This document shows positions 49,906-57,550 of a stretch of 64,000 bases of DNA, piece after piece. The notes under the pieces were generated by a model. That model did no database searches. It was not told the DNA's origin and worked only from the letters and a program-made list of their open reading frames with translations. A program made the position numbers and the translations under genes. Source of the DNA: Chthoniobacterales bacterium. Lineage in GTDB: Bacteria > Verrucomicrobiota > Verrucomicrobiia > Chthoniobacterales > JACTMZ01. Positions within the stretch are counted from its first letter, which is position 1; every line of letters begins with the position of its first letter. The DNA is taken from the NCBI GenBank assembly GCA_018883245.1, contig VEQL01000008.1, positions 24,122 to 88,121 of the forward strand. Direction: 5' to 3'.

Positions 49906-50025
49906 ACTCGCGCCCGCCCGGGGGCGCCGAAGAGGTGAAGCTATCCTCCCGAACGCTGCGGGCAAAGGAAATTGCCTGCCTCGGGGCTTGCCCGGCCGCC
50001 GCGCACACGTAAGTTCTGAGCCGTC

Positions 50026-50733
50026 ATGAGCATTCTTTCCCTGTGCCTCGCACTCCTCCTCGCCGCCTCTGCCGCGATCGCCCAGAATCCGCAGCCCCCG
50101 GCGCCCGGCACGACCCCGGATCAGGGCGCGATCATGGCCGGCCTTGCACAAGCCTTTGGAACCAACGGCATGCCGGATGACATGCAGCAGGGAATGGCCG
50201 CCGCAGCGCAGATGTTGAAAGCGATGCAAGGCGGATCGACCAACAACCCGCTCGCTGCGGTCGGCGGAAAACCCGCGGTGGATTTCCGGGAGTTGAAGGC
50301 GCTCCTGCCGGAGGAATTGGCGGGCCTTCACCGCACCAACGCGGGCGGGGAGAAATCCGGGGCGTTCGGCGTGCAAGTTGCCATGGCACGGGGCGACTAC
50401 GGCTCGCCGGATGGCCCCCGACTCGAAGTCAAAATCACCGACCTCGGCGCGATGGGGCAACTTGGCGCCATGGCCCAGTTCGGATGGATGGCAACCGACA
50501 TCGACCGGGAGGACGACAATGGATACGAACGCACCGCGACCTTCCGCGGAGCCAAAGGATTGGAAAAATATTCCGCGGCTCAGAAGTCCGGCTCAATCAA
50601 GGTCATGATCGGCGGACGCTTCCTCATCGAGGTCGAAGGCGATCAAGTCGAACCTGCACAACTCATGACCGCTGTCGAAGCGCTCGATTTCGATCGCCTC
50701 ACGCGCCTCGCGAATCGGCCGACGGTGAACTGA
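50026..50733 (+). CDS. Secreted protein of unknown function
   Basis: A 235-residue protein with a signal peptide ([20 protein letters not shown]). The mature part contains a Met/Ala/Gln-rich helical stretch ([20 protein letters not shown]), then a beta-rich region with repeated [20 protein letters not shown] and [20 protein letters not shown]. No family recognised, but the last part recalls proteins that test self-consistency of a parameter rather than enzymes. Divergent from secA with a 120-base gap. Confidence 0.6.
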   Translation: MSILSLCLALLLAASAAIAQNPQPPAPGTTPDQGAIMAGLAQAFGTNGMPDDMQQGMAAAAQMLKAMQGGSTNNPLAAVGGKPAVDFRELKALLPEELAGLHRTNAGGEKSGAFGVQVAMARGDYGSPDGPRLEVKITDLGAMGQLGAMAQFGWMATDIDREDDNGYERTATFRGAKGLEKYSAAQKSGSIKVMIGGRFLIEVEGDQVEPAQLMTAVEALDFDRLTRLANRPTVN

Positions 50734-51045
50734 TCGCACCGCGCCAGTGGAAACATTTCTCCGGCGCGACTGCTCCCCGCAGAGAACGGGAAAAGGCTCA
50801 CAGCTTCCTCGCCTACCGCAACGCTCAATGCTTTAACCGCATCCTGCCCACCGACCGGTTGCAGCGTTTTTCCGGGGTCAGCCCGATCAGACCTGCGGCT
50901 ATGCCATTTCGCCAGAAAGGACGGCCGCGGGTTCCGTCGCGCCACAACAACAACGACAAAAAGCGGCCCACCTTCTCCAAACAAGCCTCAGGAAGACTGT
51001 TATTTTACTTTCTGCAGAAAATAAGAATGTTAATTTTAGACCCCT
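50734..51045. other. Intergenic stretch of about 310 bases before the ArsR-type gene
   Basis: I see no convincing gene here; a short leftward frame (50643..50984) is unlike any protein I know. Only the last 40 bases, with the TTTCTGCAGAAA dyad and an AT-rich run, look regulatory. Confidence 0.5.
51009..51020. promoter_or_regulatory. TTTCTGCAGAAA operator-like dyad before arsR
   Basis: A perfect 12-bp palindrome, TTTCTGCAGAAA, centred about 31 bases before the arsR start codon in an AT-rich run. ArsR-family repressors usually bind such a dyad over their own promoter. The core TTCTGCAGAA recurs before and after recG. Confidence 0.5.
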
Positions 51046-51333
51046 ATGGCAAACACCGATCGAGGAAGGGCACTCATTGCAGGCGGTCTGGCAAACCATC
51101 GCCGGATCGAAATTGTCAGGCTTCTCCAAACCCGCGGAAGCCTGTGCGTCAACGAAATCGCGATCGAATGCGGCGTCGATGTGGCGACGGCATCGCAGCA
51201 CGCCAAGCGCCTGCATGAGGCAGGATTGATCAAAAAACGCGCGCAAGGACGCCGCGTTCAACTGTTTCCCACCCGACGCGCTGCCACTCTGCTCGGCACG
51301 ATCGATCTGCTTTGGGAAACGCCTGCCGATTGA
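51046..51333 (+). CDS. ArsR family winged-helix transcriptional regulator
   Basis: A 95-residue single-domain repressor. The winged helix reads LANHRRIEIVRLLQTRGSLC, VNEIAIECGVDVATASQHAK, RLHEAGLIKKRAQGRRVQLF. The classical ELCVCDL metal site is not present; only Cys in GSLCVNEIAIEC remains, so the signal is unknown, perhaps redox or a small molecule. It lies 122 bases ahead of recG in the same direction. Self-control at the dyad upstream is likely, and control of recG through the second dyad is possible. Confidence 0.85.
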   Translation: MANTDRGRALIAGGLANHRRIEIVRLLQTRGSLCVNEIAIECGVDVATASQHAKRLHEAGLIKKRAQGRRVQLFPTRRAATLLGTIDLLWETPAD

Positions 51334-51417
51334 CGACGCCGCAATCCCGAGCCATGCCCGCTGGCCACCATGGCGCCCCTCAATCTGCCCCCGGGCAACG
51401 CAAATTACTTACAATGA

Positions 51418-51435
51418 CTTTCTGCAGAATGTCCA
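51418..51435. promoter_or_regulatory. TTCTGCAGAA dyad before recG
   Basis: TTTCTGCAGAATGTCCA, whose core TTCTGCAGAA is palindromic and whose arms (GACTTTCTG against GGACATTCTG reversed) match with one change. It lies about 20 bases before the recG start. Sixteen bases (TTCTGCAGAATGTCCA) are identical to the centre of the 36-bp palindrome at 54048. Confidence 0.45.
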
Positions 51436-51454
51436 ATACCTGCCATCGGCACTT

Positions 51455-53548
51455 TTGACTGCAAAAAAATCCAAAAAAAACCCGCCCGGGGTTTCAGTGC
51501 TGACATGGTTGACTCCGTTGGCTGCTTTGCCACGAGTCACCGCGGCCAAAGCCCGCGCCTTGGCGGAGGCCGGGATGGAAACGGTCGGTGATCTGCTGCG
51601 CCATTACCCGCGGCGCCACGAGGACCGCAGAAAATTCCCCGCTTTTCCTGCCGGCGAAACACCAGAACCTGTCTGCCTTCGGGGCATCGTCGGGGAAACA
51701 AAGACAGCCTATTTCGGCCGCCGCTGCCAGTTCACCCTTGTTTTGCTCGAACCGCCTGCGGGTGTTGGTTCGGCCGCCGTCAAATGCCGCTGGTTCAATC
51801 TCCGCTACCTTTCCAGAATTCTCCGGCCGGGGCAGGATCTTGTCATCCACGGACGCCCCCGCGCGCTGAAAAAAGGCGGCCTTGTTTTCGACCATCCCGA
51901 GTTCGAAGTGCTCGAGACGGAGTCACCCGATGGCGCGCTCATCCACGTCGATCGTATCACCCCAGTGCACCCCGGTGTGGGTCCATGGAGTCCGCGCGCC
52001 ATGCGGCGACTGATCCATGAAACGCTCGCCGCTCTCGATGATCGCGAGATTCCGCAGATCGATCCCGCCCTGCAGGTCGGTGACATCCGTCTTTCGCCAG
52101 CAGGTGCGCTGCGCACCATTCATTTTCCCGGTTCGTGGGAAGAACTCGCGCAGGCGCGCACCCAATTGGCCCGCGAAGAACTCTTCGACATGCAGTGTGT
52201 TCTGGCACGCCGGCGGCACGATCTGGGCGGAGCCACGGCACCGCTCATCCCCCGGCAAAGCGCGTTGCTCTCCGCCTTTCTGAAATCCCTGCCCTTCTCC
52301 CTCACCGCCGCGCAAAAACGCGTGCTCGGCGCGATCTTCCAAGACCTCGGGTCGGGACGCCCCATGAACCGCCTGCTGCACGGCGACGTCGGCAGCGGAA
52401 AAACTGTTGTCGCGGCGACCGCCATGCTCGGCGCCTTTGCGGCGGGAAAATCCGCGGCCCTCATGGCGCCCACCCAGGTTCTCGCCCGTCAGCACTATGA
52501 AAATTTCAAGCGGTTCTCCGGACCTCTCGGCGTCCCTGTCACACTGCGCACCGCCGCGCATCGCGGCGACACGAACGGAACGCAGCCCGGGATCGTCATA
52601 GGAACCCATGCCTTGCTCTTTGCCTCGGAAGACATCGGCAACCCGGCCCTCGTGGTCATCGACGAGCAGCACAAGTTTGGCGTGCGCCAAAGGGCGGCCC
52701 TCTCCGCGCGCGACCCCCGGCCGCATGTCCTCGTCATGTCGGCCACCCCCATCCCGCGCACTCTCGCGCTCACCCTTTACGGCGATCTCGACGTCTCCGT
52801 GCTCGACGACATGCCCCCGGGCCGCGTCCCCGTCCGCACCCTCGTGCGCGCGCATGAAAAACTCCCCGAGGCCGCGGATTTCGTCCGTTCCCAACTCGAA
52901 GCCGGACGCCAAGCTTATCTCGTTTATCCGCTGATCGATGAAAGCGCACGAACCGCCCTCAAAGCGGCCAGCGCCGAGCACCAACGGTGGAGTCGCCTGT
53001 TGGCACCGCACCGTTGCGCACTGCTCCACGGCAAGCTCGACGCGGAGGAAAAGGAACAAATCATGCGCAGCTTCCGCTCGGGCGAAACGCGGGCGCTCGT
53101 CAGCACCACCGTCATCGAAGTCGGCATTGACGTTCCCGATGCCACGGTGCTGCTGGTCGAGAACGCCGAACGCTTCGGCCTCGCCCAACTTCACCAGTTG
53201 CGCGGGCGGGTCGGACGCGGGTCGGAAAAATCCTGGTGCGTCCTCCTTGGCGGCAAAGACGCCGGGGAAAAACTCGAACGACTGAATATCCTCGAGCACG
53301 CATCGGACGGATTCGCCATTGCCGAGGCCGATTTGGCACTCCGCGGCCCCGGCGATCTTCTCGGCACCGCGCAGACCGGACTGCCACCCGTTCGTCTGGC
53401 CCAGCTGCCGCGCGATCTTGCATTGTTGGAAGAGGCTCGGGAATCGGCTCGGCGTTTGCTCGAGGCAGACCCCGGACTCGTTTCGTATCCCGCGTTACGC
53501 GCGAGGATGGCCGCGTGGGAAAAACGAATCTTCGCCGGTGTGGCTTGA
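51455..53548 (+). CDS. recG: ATP-dependent DNA helicase RecG
   Basis: A 697-residue branch-migration helicase that reverses stalled replication forks and processes recombination intermediates. An N-terminal wedge/OB region (RGIVGETKTAYFGRRCQFTL) is followed by motor motifs: Walker A LLHGDVGSGKTVVAATAMLG at about 306-325, the DEQH box (VVIDEQHKFGVRQRAAL), ATPIPRTLALTLYGDLDVS, GRVPVRTLVRAHEKLPEA, and the RecG C-terminal QLRGRVGRGSEKSWCVLLGG. The start is set at a TTG at 51455; no ATG is available near the conserved LTWLTPLAALPRVTAAKARA, and a GTG at 51497 is the alternative. The arsR gene and a dyad precede it. Confidence 0.92.
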   Translation: MTAKKSKKNPPGVSVLTWLTPLAALPRVTAAKARALAEAGMETVGDLLRHYPRRHEDRRKFPAFPAGETPEPVCLRGIVGETKTAYFGRRCQFTLVLLEPPAGVGSAAVKCRWFNLRYLSRILRPGQDLVIHGRPRALKKGGLVFDHPEFEVLETESPDGALIHVDRITPVHPGVGPWSPRAMRRLIHETLAALDDREIPQIDPALQVGDIRLSPAGALRTIHFPGSWEELAQARTQLAREELFDMQCVLARRRHDLGGATAPLIPRQSALLSAFLKSLPFSLTAAQKRVLGAIFQDLGSGRPMNRLLHGDVGSGKTVVAATAMLGAFAAGKSAALMAPTQVLARQHYENFKRFSGPLGVPVTLRTAAHRGDTNGTQPGIVIGTHALLFASEDIGNPALVVIDEQHKFGVRQRAALSARDPRPHVLVMSATPIPRTLALTLYGDLDVSVLDDMPPGRVPVRTLVRAHEKLPEAADFVRSQLEAGRQAYLVYPLIDESARTALKAASAEHQRWSRLLAPHRCALLHGKLDAEEKEQIMRSFRSGETRALVSTTVIEVGIDVPDATVLLVENAERFGLAQLHQLRGRVGRGSEKSWCVLLGGKDAGEKLERLNILEHASDGFAIAEADLALRGPGDLLGTAQTGLPPVRLAQLPRDLALLEEARESARRLLEADPGLVSYPALRARMAAWEKRIFAGVA

Positions 53549-54047
53549 GGCCGACCTTTTTCTCACAGCCGCGACCCTCTCGGGCAGGGCCATGGCGGGG
53601 CGTCTGGCGGCGTTGCTTCGCCAGTCACGATACGCAAAGGCATCGCCCCCTGCTCCCGCCTTGCCATCCGGTCGGCCATGACTCTGCGCCATCCCGCGAG
53701 ATTTTGGGATAGGTTCTGGTGTCACGCGCTGAATACTTCTCGCAGGCTGGAAGATACCAAGCCGTATATAATGTCGGCATTATGTTTACGTCTCAAGCTT
53801 TTGGACGTCTGTGAAATCGAGGGGAAGGGTGTCCTGCCCTCTTTCCATCCGACCGCACGGGCGAACCCGAACAGAGGTGGAGACGCCCCCAGCGAAAGCG
53901 CCCATGCACCCATGCCCGAGAGCCAAAAGCCTGTTTGCCAAGAGACGTTGGCCTTGAATGGCACCTCGGAGGCATTCAGCCAGATCAATCCCGCATCCAG
54001 ATGAATCCGAAAGGCTCCCAATTTGGGAACGTTGGAAACGTTGGGGA
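53549..54047. other. Gene-free stretch with repeat remnants
   Basis: About 500 bases with no credible gene; the best frame (53678..54004, 108 codons) matches nothing I know. The stretch contains CCCTCTCGGGCAGGGCC near 53575 and TTTTGGGATAGGTTCT at about 53703, both also found at 60120..60280, and short dyads near 54021 (CCCAATTTGGG, then AACGTT twice) just before the 36-bp palindrome. It looks like a site of past insertion. Confidence 0.5.
53570..53720 (+). repeat. Dispersed intergenic repeat, copy 1
   Basis: Contains GCCGCGACCCTCTCGGGC (53568 onward) and TTTTGGGATAGGTTCT (about 53703-53718). The second copy (60120..60280) carries the second word reversed and the first word in the same direction, with similar sequence between them (ATCGC, TGCTCC, CTTGCCA words in order when reversed). 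Only short words agree exactly, so the copies are diverged. Confidence 0.4.
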
Positions 54048-54083
54048 CGCTACATGGACATTCTGCAGAATGTCCATGTAGCG
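54048..54083. repeat. Perfect 36-bp palindrome
   Basis: The left half CGCTACATGGACATTCTG is followed immediately by its exact reverse complement, with no loop. Its centre TTCTGCAGAATGTCCA is identical to the dyad before recG. It ends 13 bases past the stop of the leftward lipoprotein gene (ends 54097), so it might also act as a hairpin in that transcript, although no T-run follows. Confidence 0.85.
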
Positions 54084-54096
54084 GATTGATCCGATC

Positions 54097-55491
54097 TTAC
54101 TGCGCCGCGGGCGTTGGAGTGGGAGAGGAGACCGGGGATACGGAAACACTGGGCGTGGAGGCAGGAGGCATCAACAAGGGCGGAGTCGCGGACGCCGTTG
54201 CCTGCCGAACAACCATCGGGACAGATGACCCCGCGGATGAAGCGCCGCCGGTATCGACCACGGGCCCTTCCGCCGGACTGGCGGTCGGCGTGGGCGTCGG
54301 CCATGGAGGGACGATATTTTCCCATCGATGCAAAGCTGCGTTGTTGGTCACACCGATCTCCGCCAACAACTCGCTGCACCGCGCGTGCCAGCGATCCAAG
54401 TCCGGCTGCGAGCGCTTGTCGTCCGCCGATCCCGGGAAAACGAGATAGGTCACGCCGAGGTCGCTCACCGGTCGCATGAGGGGCGAGCCGCCGGGCTTGA
54501 TCTCGTTGCAGAGCCGCAGCGACGCCTCGCCGACTTTATAGGATGGCCCCGCATCGCCGAGTATGGCCGGATACATTTTGTCGTCGTGGATCACCACGGC
54601 ATAGTCACCGACCTTCGGGCGACCATCGCCGCCCATCATGAACCCGGGAAGCACGATCGATGGATCGGCTTTCGACACGAGAAAACTCGCGCTCTTCAGA
54701 TCGGAGATGTTCCTCTTGAACAACGCGATGTCGTCCCGAAGCTGCGTTTTGCGCGCATCCTTCGTCTCCGGCTTCGCCAACTCGGCCTCGGCCTCGGCGA
54801 TGCGCTCCTCGAACCGCTTGATGAAAGGGTTCGGACGATCTGTCGTCTTCGGCCACCGGTAGCTCGTCTGCGGTTGGAAAAACTGGCCCGAACCGTCCAC
54901 CTCCACATTGCGATCGCCGTCGGAGCCATCGACATTCACATCCATGTCACCCTGCACGAGCAGTGCGCGGCGTCCGCTCCCCGCATGCCTCAGCTCCAAG
55001 ATCGTATCGCAATCGTAGTAGTTGTGGCGCGAAAGGATCTGCTCGATCTTTTCCAGCCGCTCCTTGAGAAAGTTCATCTTACGGCGGTAAAGATCCTCGT
55101 AATCGGGGGAGACTTTGGCCGTTTCGAGCATCTCGCTCAGCGAAGGCACCAAATCGGCGATGCGCGGACTCGCCACCTTCAGGTCTTCGATCGTTGTCGC
55201 GGGACGCGGGGTGCGGATCTTCAGGTTCAGTTCGAGACGGTAAGACCCGTCCTTCTCGCGGTCGATCGCGGCCGTCTCCCCGGGCAGCGTCTCGATGTTC
55301 CATTTGAACTGCAATCCGTTGAATAGCATTCCGGTGTCCATCGGCTTGCGCGGCACGAATGGCGTCGGCGTGGGCGTCGGCGATGGGGCGGGCGTAGCCG
55401 TGGGCGACGGTGTGGGAGGGGTCGCCGGCGGAGGCGCCGGCTTGCACGAGGCCAAGGCCAGCATTCCTAAGAGAGAGAAAAAACGCCGCAT
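54097..55491 (-). CDS. GH75-like (chitosanase-type) lipoprotein
   Basis: A 464-residue predicted lipoprotein: lipobox LALASC with lipidation near residue 16, then a Pro/Thr-rich linker (PSPTATPAPSPTPTPTP). A helical middle region includes YEDLYRRKMNFLKERLEKIE. The C-terminal half has the pattern VGDYAVVIHDDKMYPAILGD, AGPSYKVGEASLRLCNEI and DLGVTYLVFPGSAD, resembling the glycoside hydrolase family 75 (chitosanase) fold in which the acidic residues of GD...GEAS act. A second Pro/Thr-rich tail ends the protein. GH75 kinship is inferred from pattern and should be checked by search. Confidence 0.72.
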   Translation of the reverse strand: MRRFFSLLGMLALASCKPAPPPATPPTPSPTATPAPSPTPTPTPFVPRKPMDTGMLFNGLQFKWNIETLPGETAAIDREKDGSYRLELNLKIRTPRPATTIEDLKVASPRIADLVPSLSEMLETAKVSPDYEDLYRRKMNFLKERLEKIEQILSRHNYYDCDTILELRHAGSGRRALLVQGDMDVNVDGSDGDRNVEVDGSGQFFQPQTSYRWPKTTDRPNPFIKRFEERIAEAEAELAKPETKDARKTQLRDDIALFKRNISDLKSASFLVSKADPSIVLPGFMMGGDGRPKVGDYAVVIHDDKMYPAILGDAGPSYKVGEASLRLCNEIKPGGSPLMRPVSDLGVTYLVFPGSADDKRSQPDLDRWHARCSELLAEIGVTNNAALHRWENIVPPWPTPTPTASPAEGPVVDTGGASSAGSSVPMVVRQATASATPPLLMPPASTPSVSVSPVSSPTPTPAAQ

Positions 55492-55542
55492 CCGCCTATG
55501 ACGTCAGCCGGCCGCGCTCCTGTCCAGCGCAACCGGAAATTT

Positions 55543-55571
55543 TTGCGGGACGCGGGCCGCTTTCGTGCTAA
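55543..55571 (+). promoter_or_regulatory. Possible promoter of tRNA-Pro
   Basis: TTGCGG, 17 bases, TGCTAA, ending 15 bases before the mature tRNA 5' end, which leaves room for a short leader. Both hexamers are imperfect. Confidence 0.3.
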
Positions 55572-55586
55572 TTTCGCGCCTTGTCA

Positions 55587-55660
55587 CGGGCTGTGGCTCA
55601 GCTTGGTAGAGCGCTTGAATGGGGTTCAAGAGGTCCCGGGTTCAAATCCCGGCAGCCCGA
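55587..55660 (+). tRNA. tRNA-Pro(GGG), CCA not encoded
   Basis: Acceptor CGGGCTG pairs with CAGCCCG; D-arm GCTC/GAGC; anticodon stem CTTGA/TCAAG around loop ATGGGGT, giving anticodon GGG; T-arm CCGGG-TTCAAAT-CCCGG. The last base is A and the next bases are TTTCC, so CCA is added after transcription, unlike the CAU tRNA at 22529. Confidence 0.92.
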
Positions 55661-55721
55661 TTTCCCGTCCGCAAAAAAACGCATAAACTCGCACAAGGTC
55701 ATCGACGCGCGATCGCTCGAA

Positions 55722-56009
55722 ATGGACCGGCTCATCGCAAAGCGTTTGCAGAACAATCCCTCCGTTTTGCTCAAAGCGCGCCAGGTTCTGGGCAACTGGC
55801 TGGCATCTTGTGATGACAGCGTTCGGCCGGCGCTCGAAGAATGGCGCGGGATTTTGGATGGCCCTTTGTCCGGAATACTCGCCGCGCTCGAAAGCGAGGA
55901 CGAACGATCAATCCGTCTTCGTCAATCGAGCCCCTTCTGCGGCATACTCACCACGGCCGAGCGCACCGCCATCCTGATGTCGCACCACCATGACCAGAGA
56001 GCAGCTTGA
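55722..56009 (+). CDS. Small protein of unknown function, possible partner of the remnant downstream
   Basis: A 95-residue soluble protein starting MDRLIAKRLQNNPSVLLKAR. It contains EWRGILDGPLSGILAALESE and a Ser/Arg-rich end RQSSPFCGILTTAERTAILM. Similar small proteins are often paired with a nucleotidyltransferase-type partner encoded just after them, as here. The ATG at 55722 is chosen; the frame opens inside the tRNA. Its stop overlaps the next start region, as in coupled pairs. The family is not named with certainty. Confidence 0.55.
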   Translation: MDRLIAKRLQNNPSVLLKARQVLGNWLASCDDSVRPALEEWRGILDGPLSGILAALESEDERSIRLRQSSPFCGILTTAERTAILMSHHHDQRAA

Positions 56010-56167
56010 GCACGTGATCCGCGCGGCGGCGCCTTCGTGGAATGATCGAGGAGGGGCTGCTCGAATATCCGATTCTTGAGGAACGCCTTCGGACAGTTCA
56101 ATTCGCGAGCCAAGGGCAAAGGGAATCAGCTCTTGCCCGATGCAAGCGGCTGTTCGCCGGCCGCTAA
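55990..56167 (+). pseudogene. Internally deleted nucleotidyltransferase-type gene (DUF6036-like)
   Basis: The ATG at 55990 starts MTREQLEHVIRAAA, the conserved opening of DUF6036-type nucleotidyltransferase proteins, but the frame then changes and stops. The expected nucleotidyltransferase core is missing. A second frame from 56042 reads MIEEGLLEYPILEERLRTVQ and ends at a stop at 56167, resembling the C-terminal end of the same family. I infer one gene that lost its middle. The first 14 codons and about 42 terminal codons remain. Confidence 0.6.
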
Positions 56168-56304
56168 ACACACCTTCTGCCCGTTTTCACTCTCGGCCCT
56201 CGGAAGCGAAGGTCAAACCGTCAAAAGCACCGGTGACATTTTGGACAGCCGTGGCCGACGCGGTCCGGCAATCCGCATTTCGCGACCTGCGACCATGACA
56301 AACA

Positions 56305-56326
56305 AAAAGCGCGCCGTCAGGCGCGC
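56305..56326 (-). terminator. Rho-independent terminator of the exopolysaccharide cluster
   Basis: AAGCGCGCC (56305-56313) pairs with GGCGCGCTT (56318-56326) around a GTCA loop; on the minus strand the nine-pair stem is followed by TTT and GTTTGTC. It sits 25 bases past the stop of the last glycosyltransferase gene (56351) and would end the whole leftward cluster. Confidence 0.8.
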
Positions 56327-56350
56327 TTCGCATGGGGAAATGTATTTATT

Positions 56351-57523
56351 TCAGCCCAAGATTTCTTTCCAACGTCCGAGCGCTTTGCCGAATGTGAATT
56401 CTCCGGCTGCCTGTTCCGCGATCGATCCCATTTCCGCTACCCGGGGTCGATCGCGCTCCAATTCTTCCAATGCGGACGCAACGCCGGCAGCATTGCCGTT
56501 GCAAAAAACAAGGCCCGCGCCGCACTTCGCGATCAGCAGACCGGCTTCGCTTTCTTCCGGGCCGACATAAATAACAGGGCGCCCTGCTGCCATGATTCCG
56601 TAAATTTTGCTCGGCACCACGAGGCCGGCGAGACTTTCCCTCACTGTCACGAGATGCAGATCGGCCGCCGCGAGAAACGCGGCCAGATCCTGCTTTGGTT
56701 GCGGCGGCACAAACGACACGTTTGCGATGCCCGACAGCGCGGCCTTCACCTCCTCGGCGCGCTGACCTTCCCCGGCGAACACAATGTGCACACGCCCGCC
56801 ACGCAAAATTTTCGCTGCTTCGACGATGGTGGCGAAATCGTGAGCCAGCCCGATGTTCCCCGAATATAGAACGATGAACTTGTCGGCCCACCCCATGCGT
56901 TTGCGCATCCCGGCCACGGCTTCGTCGGACGGCTTCCCGACCGGACTCCAATTCGGAATGACGTCGATGCTGCCTGCATTCACACCGCGGGCGATCAATT
57001 TTTCGCGCATGCATCGTCCCACCGCGACCACTTCATCCTGCTTGCGCAGCGCCCGAGTGGAAACAGCGCGCAGGACGCGGGCGGCGAATCCTGCCCGTTC
57101 GATCACGCCCAACTCCTCGGCCAGCTCCGGATAAATATCCTGCGCCCAGTGGATGCGTTTGCGAGAGCGACCCGAGGCGAGCGTCACCGCGGCCACCTGC
57201 AGCGGCGGATCAGTCATCGACACGACCGCATCGACATTTCCCAGTTTCCAGACCTGCCACGCGAATTGCGGATAGAGCAACGCATAGCTCAGAGCCCTTC
57301 GCCAATGCGAGGCACGCGTGAATGGCGCGGAGCCGACCCGGATCAATTCCACGCCGTTCACCGTCTCCCGGTGCGGCAAGCCCAATGTGTCCGGCCCGCG
57401 ACTCGTTATGACAACAACCCTGTTGCCTTCGGCCGCCAGCCCCTCGGCCAAATCCTTCAACAATTCACCCGTCGCACCCCCGACCGGCGGATACACGCGG
57501 TTTGTGAATACGTGGGTTTTCAT
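56351..57523 (-). CDS. Glycosyltransferase family 4 protein (WcaI-like)
   Basis: A 390-residue GT-B enzyme of the polysaccharide cluster. N-terminal acceptor domain starts THVFTNRVYPPVGGATGELL; donor domain has VIPNWSPVGKPSDEA, FIVLYSGNIGLAHDFATIVE and the E(x7)E region near LLIAKCGAGLVFCNGNAAGV. The ATG at 57523 is preferred over a TTG a few codons upstream. Sugar donor and linkage are unknown. It is the last gene before the terminator. Confidence 0.85.
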   Translation of the reverse strand: MKTHVFTNRVYPPVGGATGELLKDLAEGLAAEGNRVVVITSRGPDTLGLPHRETVNGVELIRVGSAPFTRASHWRRALSYALLYPQFAWQVWKLGNVDAVVSMTDPPLQVAAVTLASGRSRKRIHWAQDIYPELAEELGVIERAGFAARVLRAVSTRALRKQDEVVAVGRCMREKLIARGVNAGSIDVIPNWSPVGKPSDEAVAGMRKRMGWADKFIVLYSGNIGLAHDFATIVEAAKILRGGRVHIVFAGEGQRAEEVKAALSGIANVSFVPPQPKQDLAAFLAAADLHLVTVRESLAGLVVPSKIYGIMAAGRPVIYVGPEESEAGLLIAKCGAGLVFCNGNAAGVASALEELERDRPRVAEMGSIAEQAAGEFTFGKALGRWKEILG

Positions 57524-57550
57524 CGCGGGAACCGCCAAGAGGGCGAAGGT

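Noticed and set aside
48238..49938. A 566-codon rightward frame
   Set aside because: It is antisense to secA. Its product is a His/Val/Arg-rich pattern produced by the codon bias of the real gene.
53678..54004. A 108-codon frame in the gene-free stretch
   Set aside because: It matches nothing known, starts inside a repeat word and has no ribosome site.
55587..55660. tRNA-Pro as an attachment site for an integrated element
   Set aside because: I found no downstream direct repeat of the tRNA 3' end and no integrase gene in the window.
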